Below, piece after piece: positions 41,502 through 46,729 of a stretch of 46,729 nucleotides of DNA (positions are counted from its first letter, which is position 1; every line of letters starts with the position of its first letter). The notes beneath the pieces are model-generated. The model saw nothing but the letters and a program-made list of their open reading frames with translations, searched no databases and was not told where the DNA came from. This stretch comes from JABHIB01 sp964497715 (GTDB lineage Archaea; Nanobdellota; Nanobdellia; SCGC-AAA011-G17; PNOQ01): contig CAZCDH010000003.1 in the NCBI GenBank assembly GCA_964497715.1, positions 1-46,729 of the forward strand, written 5' to 3'. The translations under genes were made by a program, and so were the position numbers.

Positions 41502-42224
41502 TTATTTCCTCAAAATTTTTTTAAAGCCTTCTTTAGTGATCCTATGAAATTTCTTTTCATTAGATTTTATGTATGAACCATCAAGTCGTTCAACACTGAA
41601 CTCTTTTCCTAAAACAGTTTTCAATGCTCCAACACCTAATTTTAATCCTTCTTCAACAGTCATAGTTTCTTTATACTCTTTAAGTAAGATTTCTTTTAAT
41701 TCATCCTCATATTCACCAATAGCGTTTGCTCTGTATTCCCAGTGAACACCAGTAGGATCAGACATAAACAATCTAGGTTTATCATCAACACCAGCATATA
41801 AAAGAGAAACACCAAAAGGTCTTGCCCCACCATACTGTGTAAATGATTGTTTTGTATTGCAAATATCCTTAACCAAACTTCTAACTTCTATAGGTTCATC
41901 ATATGTAACCTTATGTTGTTGTGCTAAAAGTTGAGATTTCTCAATAAGAATCCTACCATCACTCATTATACCACAAGCAGCAGCAGAAATATGATCATCT
42001 ACTTGAAATATTTTCTCAACTGTTTGAGAAACTATTAATCTATCTAGAACCCTTCTATCAGCTACTAGAAGAACACCATCACTACAGACCATTCCTAGTA
42101 CTGCAGTTCCTTGTTTTACCGTCTTTTTAGCATATTCTACCTGAAATAATCTTCCATCAGGACTAAACATGCTTGCCCTATCATAACCCATCATTTGATG
42201 AGTTACCGAGTTACCTTGTTGCAT
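41502..42224 (-). CDS. psmA: Proteasome subunit alpha
   Basis: The 240-residue protein starts at ATG 42224. The family hallmark is MGYDRASMFSPDGRLFQVEYA near the N-terminus, here residues about 12-32, forming the gating helix, followed by GTAVLGMVCSDGVLL and TQYGGARPFGVSLLYAGVD. Alpha subunits form the outer rings of the 20S core. An in-frame codon at 42251 would overlap rnp2 by 23 bp and is less likely. The beta subunit is not in this window. Confidence 0.97.
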   Translation of the reverse strand: MQQGNSVTHQMMGYDRASMFSPDGRLFQVEYAKKTVKQGTAVLGMVCSDGVLLVADRRVLDRLIVSQTVEKIFQVDDHISAAACGIMSDGRILIEKSQLLAQQHKVTYDEPIEVRSLVKDICNTKQSFTQYGGARPFGVSLLYAGVDDKPRLFMSDPTGVHWEYRANAIGEYEDELKEILLKEYKETMTVEEGLKLGVGALKTVLGKEFSVERLDGSYIKSNEKKFHRITKEGFKKILRK

Positions 42225-42228
42225 TTTT

Positions 42229-42627
42229 TTATTTTGCCTCCATTTTTTCAATAAATTTGATTTTTGCTTTTTTTAATGTGCCTGATACTCCTATTGTATT
42301 TACTATAACTTTTTTGTTGTCCACCTTTTTTATCAAAGATAGTGCAGTTTTTACCTCGTCTACATACTTATTATTGGCCTTAACTACTCCAATATTATCT
42401 TTGAATTGATCACTTATGATCATCAAACCACTTCGGGATACACCTAATTCTCCAAGAAATTTCAAACAATCTTCACTAATAGTTTTCTTTACTAATGTAA
42501 TATCTATTTTCTCATCTGAAATTATCTCAAACACAATGTATCTTTTCTTTTCTTTTAGTGTTGGCAGCATGGGTTTCATATTATTATATACCCGAGAAGT
42601 CGCCGTGTTTTGCTTCTCTCTATTCAT
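42229..42627 (-). CDS. rnp2: RNase P protein component 2 (Rnp2, Pop5)
   Basis: The 132-residue protein is the archaeal Pop5 homologue, which helps the RNase P RNA. Conserved parts are LPTLKEKKRYIVFEIIS (about 21-37) and a C-terminal GVSGTLKKAKIKF. The ATG 42627 is 26 nt from TTTATAAAAT, so the first 16-19 residues before the usual MKPMLP start are supported by the promoter. The usual start at 42579 would give a shorter protein. It heads the psmA-SBDS-exosome operon. Confidence 0.92.
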   Translation of the reverse strand: MNREKQNTATSRVYNNMKPMLPTLKEKKRYIVFEIISDEKIDITLVKKTISEDCLKFLGELGVSRSGLMIISDQFKDNIGVVKANNKYVDEVKTALSLIKKVDNKKVIVNTIGVSGTLKKAKIKFIEKMEAK

Positions 42628-42646
42628 CGAATCATAAAATAAATCA

Positions 42647-42657
42647 CTTTATAAAAT
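42647..42657 (-). promoter_or_regulatory. TATA box of the rnp2-psmA-exosome operon
   Basis: Minus-strand ATTTTATAAAG is centred about 25 nt upstream of the ATG 42627, so the operon probably starts with a leaderless rnp2. Confidence 0.6.
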
Positions 42658-42743
42658 TTTCTATACTTGTTAATTATCAAAAAACTTAGAATTTAATAAA
42701 AATAATAATAAAGTTTAAATAATATAAATAATTTATAAATAAA

Positions 42744-43145
42744 ATGAATTATAAACTAAAAGAAAACATGAAGTTGAAACACGGTTTAACTGCACTAGTT
42801 TTATATCCATTTATAGTTCCTGCAGTAATAATGGACCTCTCATTAGAGATTTACCACAACATAGGATTTAGACTATGTAATCTAGATTTAGTAGATAGAT
42901 CAAAATATATTAAGATGGACAGAAAAAAATTGAGATATCTTAATAAAATTGAAAAAATCAACTGCACATACTGTGGATACACTAACGGATTACTTAACTA
43001 TGCTACAGAGATAGCAGGAAGAAGCGAAGAGTATTGGTGTGGAATAAAACACGAAGATGATGAAAACTTTCTTACTCCAAGACATCATAAAGAATTTCCA
43101 AGATTTGATAACAAACAAGAATTTCTAAAGAAGTACAACAAATAG
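42744..43145 (+). CDS. Membrane-associated CxYC-x(20)-WC-x(3)-H protein, similar to a bacterial family
   Basis: The 133-residue protein has a predicted membrane segment near the N-terminus (about 17-35), then a KLRYLNKIEKINCTYCGY segment and ATEIAGRSEEYWCGIKHED. The pairs CTYC (about 74-77) and YWCxIKH (about 97-103) are the pattern of an uncharacterised family I recall from proteobacteria, with the typical form N-C-x-Y-C-x-Y-x-N-G and RTEQYWCPIKHA. The Cys and His residues suggest a metal or redox site. The start is ATG 42744, with a TTTAAATAAT box at correct spacing. HGT is suspected. Confidence 0.6.
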   Translation: MNYKLKENMKLKHGLTALVLYPFIVPAVIMDLSLEIYHNIGFRLCNLDLVDRSKYIKMDRKKLRYLNKIEKINCTYCGYTNGLLNYATEIAGRSEEYWCGIKHEDDENFLTPRHHKEFPRFDNKQEFLKKYNK

Positions 43146-43151
43146 GTTCTT

Positions 43152-43194
43152 ATAAAAAAAATAAAAAATAAAAATGGTTTAAAACTAAACCATT
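43152..43194 (-). terminator. Hairpin plus T-tract terminator of the lysine-rich protein gene
   Basis: On the minus strand AATGGTTTA, GTTT loop, TAAACCATT form a perfect 9-bp stem (43173-43194), followed by an almost unbroken T-rich run (43152-43172). This resembles a bacterial intrinsic terminator and lies about 13 nt after the stop codon at 43207. Confidence 0.65.
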
Positions 43195-43206
43195 ATTTTG
43201 TGATCG

Positions 43207-44021
43207 TTATTTCCTTTTCTTAGCAGGCTTTTTCTTAACAGCTTTTTTCTTAACAGCTTTTTTCTTAGCAGGCTTTTTCTTTANNNNNNNNNNNNNNNNN
43301 NNNNNNNNNNNNNNNNNNNNNNNNNNNNNNNNNNNNNNNNNNNNNNNNNNNNNNNNNNNNNNNNNNNNNNNNNNNNNNNNNNNTTTTTCTTAACAGCTTT
43401 TTTCTTAACAGCTTTTTTCTTAGCAGGCTTTTTCTTTACTACTTTCTTCTTAGCAGGTTTCTTTTTAATAGCTTTCTTTACTACTTTCTTAACTGCCTTT
43501 TTTACCGCTTTCTTCACTGTTTTTTTTGCCGGCTTCTTTTTAATAACTTTTTTCACAACCTTCTTTTTTACTACTTTTTTCTTAACAGCTGTTTTCTTAG
43601 TTACTTTCTTTTTAGCCGGTTTTTTCTTCACCGCTTTTTTCTTTAATACTTTCTTTTTCATTTCCTTCCTTCTCCTTAGGCCCTCTCTGAAATACTCCCA
43701 GCAAGGGTATTCTTTTTTTGAATAAGGCGACAACTTCCAAAACTTTACAACTTTTCCATCTCTAACATCGAATCTAACAAAAGTAGCATACATCTCATTA
43801 AACATCTTAGTTCGTTTAGATTGTAAATATTGTAAATCATAAATCCCGCTAGACCAATTTGATGTATATCCTTGAATTAATTTTTTAAAACCAGTCTTAT
43901 CCATCACGTCAGGTTTCTTCACAGAAATATATTTATTCTTATGATAGGGAGCCTTATAAGTTTCCCTAATTTTAAGAACCAACATAGGTCGAACAAAATT
44001 TATTTGTACCTCTTCTTCCAT
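43207..44021 (-). CDS. DNA-binding protein with a histone-H1-like lysine-rich tail (interrupted by assembly gap)
   Basis: The gene begins at ATG 44021, 26 nt from a TTTATAAAG box. The first about 120 residues form a unique domain with aromatic and basic residues (VRFDVRDGKVVKFWKLSP). The rest is a long (KKxAVKKKPAKK)-type repeat like histone H1 C-terminal tails, ending PAKKRK and TAA at 43207-43209. A run of 100 N at 43284-43383 lies inside the repeat; the frames on both sides differ if the gap were exactly 100 nt, which only shows that the gap size is nominal. A chromatin or RNA-binding role is likely. Confidence 0.6.
43284..43383. other. Assembly gap of 100 N within a lysine-repeat gene
   Basis: Exactly 100 N characters replace sequence inside the KKxA repeat. 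The round number suggests a placeholder. The flanking repeats, cttagcaggctttttct and ttaacagctttttt types, are nearly identical and explain the failure to assemble. Confidence 0.98.
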
Positions 44022-44058
44022 ACACCACTTATTGAGTAAAATCTTTATAAAACTTTCG

Positions 44059-44586
44059 TTAAATTTTCCCAAAAACCGACTTTATTTGTTTTGTATCCAT
44101 CCCAATAACTTTACAAAACGATTTCAAAGAATCATCACTTCTCAATTCAAATTTATTTGAAGCAAAACTAGCAATCACTATTCCAACTTTATACTTCCTG
44201 CACAACTTAACATTCTGTGCCATCCTTCCAATTATTCTAGATCTCTTTTTTCCAGAACTTTTCAATACAGAACTAAAATCAAAACCTAATGAAACATTAT
44301 TTTTCGCAGCCAATTTACAAAGAACTTGATTGAGTCCACTTCTTCTAATAAATAAAGAATCTTTTCTATCATTTCTCTCAGGACTCAATAAGATATTTAC
44401 TTTCCTATTCTCAACAGCCAACCTATTAATATTCTCATCACCGCCAAGAACAATAACTTGCCCCTTAGCTTTTTTAACCTCATTATGAAAACTCTTAACC
44501 TGAGGTTCAATTACAGAAATCTTCTCAGTTTCTATGCCAAGAATCTTCTCAAATTCCATATCCTGTTTTAAAACAAACTGTTTCAT
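44059..44586 (-). CDS. rnp3: RNase P protein component 3 (Rnp3, Rpp30)
   Basis: The 175-residue protein belongs to the PHP-like TIM-barrel RNase P subunit p30. Matching segments are VIVLGGDENINRLAVENRKVNILLSP (positions about 44-69, described by order), a NQVLCKLAAKNNVSLGFDF segment, and a C-terminal NKFELRSDDSLKSF followed by GMD. It pairs with Pop5 (42229-42627) in the archaeal RNase P holoenzyme. It is upstream of the lysine-rich protein gene. Confidence 0.88.
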   Translation of the reverse strand: MKQFVLKQDMEFEKILGIETEKISVIEPQVKSFHNEVKKAKGQVIVLGGDENINRLAVENRKVNILLSPERNDRKDSLFIRRSGLNQVLCKLAAKNNVSLGFDFSSVLKSSGKKRSRIIGRMAQNVKLCRKYKVGIVIASFASNKFELRSDDSLKSFCKVIGMDTKQIKSVFGKI

Positions 44587-44627
44587 AATTAATACCCAAT
44601 AATTTTAATATATAAAATTAACTAAAA

Positions 44628-45365
44628 CTACTCCAAAAACTTAACAGCATACATTAAAAAGATACCTATCAAAAAAGCTAAGAAAATTAACGCAGACTTC
44701 CCAATATTTTTCTCCTGTCTCAACTCAGGTATCAAATCAGAAGCAGCTATATAAATAAATCCTCCAGCTGCAAAAGGCAGTAACATCAAAGTAAATGTTT
44801 CAGCAACTCCGGACAAAATATATCCTACAATACCTCCAACAATAGCAGTAAGTGCAGAAACAAAATTCAGAAGAAGAGCTTTAGCCCTACTAAACCCTCC
44901 ATGCAATAAAACTCCAAAATCTCCAATCTCTTGTGGAACTTCGTGTAATATGATTGCAGTTGTTGAAACAATACCAACATGGACATCTACCATAAAACTT
45001 GCAGCTATAATCAATCCATCAATAAAATTGTGGACCCCATCTCCAAAAATATTCATATAAGCAAAACTATGAACTTCACAGTGTTCCTCATGACAGTGTC
45101 TCCAATGAAGAACTTTCTCAATAAAAAAGAACGCTATAAACCCAATCAATACAAACAAGAATACATTTTCCCCAATAGAACTCTCAACAGCTTCCGGAAT
45201 CAGATGTAAAAAAGCTCCACCCATTAAGGCACCTGCAGAAAGAGCAACTAACAATAATATAGATTTCTCTAAATCTTTCTTTTTCATTGCAAGAGTAAAA
45301 ACTCCAACAAAAGAGATCAAACTAACAAAAAGAGTAGCTCCTAAAATATATACAAGTTCATTCAT
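44628..45365 (-). CDS. ZIP family divalent metal transporter
   Basis: The 245-residue membrane protein has about eight membrane segments. The metal pore motif is HNFIDGLIIAASF (about 111-123) in segment IV and HEVPQEIGDFGVLLHGG (about 140-156) in segment V, as in the GufA/ZIP group. A His-rich stretch, HWRHCHEEHCEVHS, precedes it and may bind zinc. It overlaps the upstream AK6 gene by 8 bp. Confidence 0.94.
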   Translation of the reverse strand: MNELVYILGATLFVSLISFVGVFTLAMKKKDLEKSILLLVALSAGALMGGAFLHLIPEAVESSIGENVFLFVLIGFIAFFFIEKVLHWRHCHEEHCEVHSFAYMNIFGDGVHNFIDGLIIAASFMVDVHVGIVSTTAIILHEVPQEIGDFGVLLHGGFSRAKALLLNFVSALTAIVGGIVGYILSGVAETFTLMLLPFAAGGFIYIAASDLIPELRQEKNIGKSALIFLAFLIGIFLMYAVKFLE

Positions 45366-45837
45366 TTTTTATATAATTTACAATCTCCCTTATTTTTAAA
45401 CCTTTGCTAGTATCAATAACTAAAACATTATGTTTTTTCTTTTTAGCTTCCAATAAACAAACATCAAATATTTCTGCCTCAAGATTATCTTTTATTTTTG
45501 CTTTAGAATATCTTCTCTTTTTTAATCTCTTATTTAAAACTTTAATATCACATTTAGTAACAATACAAAGATCCACAACTCTTTTTGGCAAATAATGACT
45601 CATATGAGAATCAATGATTAATCCTTCAGACAATTTTATCTTTTCAATCAAAATCTTATTTAATTTTTTACTATCAATTATATCACATTTATTTTCTTTA
45701 TCATAACCACAACTTATTTTCTCTTTTTTTATTAATTTAGTAACATCTAAATAATCAAATTTCAAATGTTTGGATAGCTTTTTAGAAACCTCAGTTTTAC
45801 CTGTTCCAACAGCACCAGTTACACAAATAATTTTCAT
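45358..45837 (-). CDS. Adenylate kinase AK6/Fap7-type
   Basis: The 159-residue P-loop kinase has Walker A GAVGTGKT (8-15), a DSHMSHYLP motif (about 76-84), KKRRYSKAKIKDNLEAEIFD (about 107-126) and a C-terminal helix. AK6 enzymes act in adenine nucleotide balance and in small-subunit maturation through uS11 in yeast and archaea. The ATG is at the far end and the gene is followed by the ZIP transporter with an 8-bp overlap. Confidence 0.9.
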   Translation of the reverse strand: MKIICVTGAVGTGKTEVSKKLSKHLKFDYLDVTKLIKKEKISCGYDKENKCDIIDSKKLNKILIEKIKLSEGLIIDSHMSHYLPKRVVDLCIVTKCDIKVLNKRLKKRRYSKAKIKDNLEAEIFDVCLLEAKKKKHNVLVIDTSKGLKIREIVNYIKNE

Positions 45838-45874
45838 AAAGATAGAAAAGAAAAAACTTCTATTTAAAACTATC

Positions 45875-46729
45875 CTATATTAAGTTTTTAAAATATTTAA
45901 TAACTTCAAGAATGACTCCAACTATTCCACCTCTATAACTGAATGGGGATCCTAATGAACTACCTGTATCGACCCAATAATAATGGCCAGGTTGTAATAT
46001 ATCACTACTCGCGTCCAACTCACTAAAATTCAAATCGCCATCAAACTCATAAACTTCATACAATCCAAAAGTCTCATCAACATCAGGATATAATTCATCA
46101 AATGTTTCAGAACTAGAAACCGAAAACAAATTCCAATTTTCTTGAATTAATTCATACTTATATCCTGGACTTAAACTGATTCCATCAAAAGTATGGATAA
46201 CATCACCACTAAAAACAGAGTAAACATAATATGCCTTCAAAGGTTCTAAAACTCCCGAAAATCTTTCCCAACCACTCTCGCCATAAGATAATACTAAATT
46301 AGGCCCTAATTCAGAAGAAAGTAAATTAGTAGATATATTAACAGAAATAACATTCCATCCAGATTCAATTGTTATATTCTGATGAACCTCACATGGACCA
46401 CAATCTTGAGGACAAGTTAAACAGGTTTCATTACCATTACAAGTACCATCTGAACAAACTAGATTTTCTTGGGAAGGGATACCAAAAAAATTCTGAGTTT
46501 CATTAATTAAAAATTCTCCAAAAATTGGACCAACAAAATTATTTGCTCTATCATTCGGATGAGAATCTCCAGCAACATTAACATACTCTTCTTTTAAGAA
46601 ATTAAAATAATCAGAATCAGAATCTTTTTCAACAAGATATTCTCGAATATCAAAAACAACAATATTATTATGAGGATTACCATTATTTAACCAATTATTT
46701 TTTGTCCATTCAGAAAATTGAGTAGCTCT
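45875..46729 (-). CDS. C-terminal part of a secreted SGNH-type hydrolase with a Cys-rich module (partial)
   Basis: The frame is open from the right window edge (46729) to the stop at 45875, giving 284 residues with the N-terminus outside. DSHPNDRAN (about 55-63) resembles the D-x-x-H-P-N catalytic segment near the end of SGNH/GDSL hydrolases. Then a Cys-rich module, CSDGTCNGNETC followed by CPQDCGPC, a type common in archaeal surface proteins, leads to a GWNVISVNI beta domain of the surface-protein type. The Ser-containing part is not visible here. An internal start at 46240 would give a truncated protein and should not be used. Confidence 0.75.
   Translation of the reverse strand, partial: RATQFSEWTKNNWLNNGNPHNNIVVFDIREYLVEKDSDSDYFNFLKEEYVNVAGDSHPNDRANNFVGPIFGEFLINETQNFFGIPSQENLVCSDGTCNGNETCLTCPQDCGPCEVHQNITIESGWNVISVNISTNLLSSELGPNLVLSYGESGWERFSGVLEPLKAYYVYSVFSGDVIHTFDGISLSPGYKYELIQENWNLFSVSSSETFDELYPDVDETFGLYEVYEFDGDLNFSELDASSDILQPGHYYWVDTGSSLGSPFSYRGGIVGVILEVIKYFKNLI

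Noticed and set aside
43284..43383. 100 N as a possible biological low-complexity or frameshift element
   Set aside because: It is an assembly placeholder; no sequence is present to interpret, so frames across it are meaningless.
43209..43680. Lysine-codon repeats considered as a CRISPR-like array
   Set aside because: Units are irregular, lie in a continuous coding frame and have no unique spacers.

Overview
The window is archaeal DNA. It is AT-rich (about one third G+C by eye) and densely packed, with short intergenic gaps and many 4-bp ATGA-type overlaps. Archaeal markers include split RNA polymerase subunits (A'/A'' and B'/B''), Rpo5 and Rpo6, TFB, ribosomal proteins L37e, L30e and S8e, an Sm-like protein, the exosome core (Rrp4/Rrp41/Rrp42), SBDS, the proteasome alpha subunit, RNase P proteins Rnp2 and Rnp3, aEF-2, Kae1, Mre11-Rad50 and an intron-containing tRNA-Tyr. 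Small genes, many short lineage-specific proteins, a bacterial-type SAM synthetase and an enolase/S2 operon that appears to have lost its isoprenoid genes suggest a reduced DPANN archaeon (Pacearchaeota/Woesearchaeota-like). That placement is inference. Many start codons lie about 25-30 nt downstream of a TTTATAAA-like box, so leaderless transcription is probably common.

Layout. 1-3.5 kb: small hypothetical genes, metK, a C39-like protein and a DUF212 membrane protein. 3.5-9 kb: EF-2, a divergent gene pair sharing one palindromic TATA box, an M50 protease, L37e-LSm, S8e and TFB. 9.1-12 kb: four plus-strand genes, comprising a coiled-coil protein, a stand-alone N-terminal domain of a type II/IV secretion ATPase, and two secreted proteins. 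12-22.9 kb: Kae1, two small genes and the long RNA polymerase operon (tRNA-Asp, tRNA-Lys, rpoH-B2-B1-A1-A2, L30e, NusA, S12, S7), all on the minus strand. 23-29.4 kb: accessory minus-strand genes, including DUF4190, a membrane-anchored JAMM protease, FKBP, tRNA-Tyr with an intron, a phage-type metallophosphoesterase, a surface protein, Sua5 and a gene with a candidate -1 frameshift. 29.4-32.7 kb: rad50-mre11. 32.7-42.6 kb: two conserved archaeal clusters joined end to end, Rnp2-PsmA-SBDS-Rrp4-Rrp41-Rrp42 and RpoK-Eno-S2-MEMO-(DUF192)-RNase J. 42.7-46.7 kb: a CxxC protein of bacterial character, a histone-H1-like lysine-rich protein broken by a 100-N assembly gap, Rnp3, a ZIP transporter, an AK6 kinase and the C-terminal part of a secreted SGNH hydrolase that runs off the window.

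Functionally the window is mostly information processing: transcription (RNAP, TFB, NusA), translation (EF-2, ribosomal proteins, tRNAs), t6A tRNA modification (Sua5 and Kae1), tRNA processing (Rnp2 and Rnp3), RNA decay (exosome, RNase J), protein turnover (proteasome) and break repair (Mre11-Rad50). Accessory genes are interspersed. The most interesting leads are the tRNA-Lys gene lying 17 nt before rpoH, the symmetric bidirectional promoter, the slippery heptamer, the secretion-ATPase N-domain without its motor, the MEMO homologue lacking its metal ligands, and the phage-like phosphoesterase.
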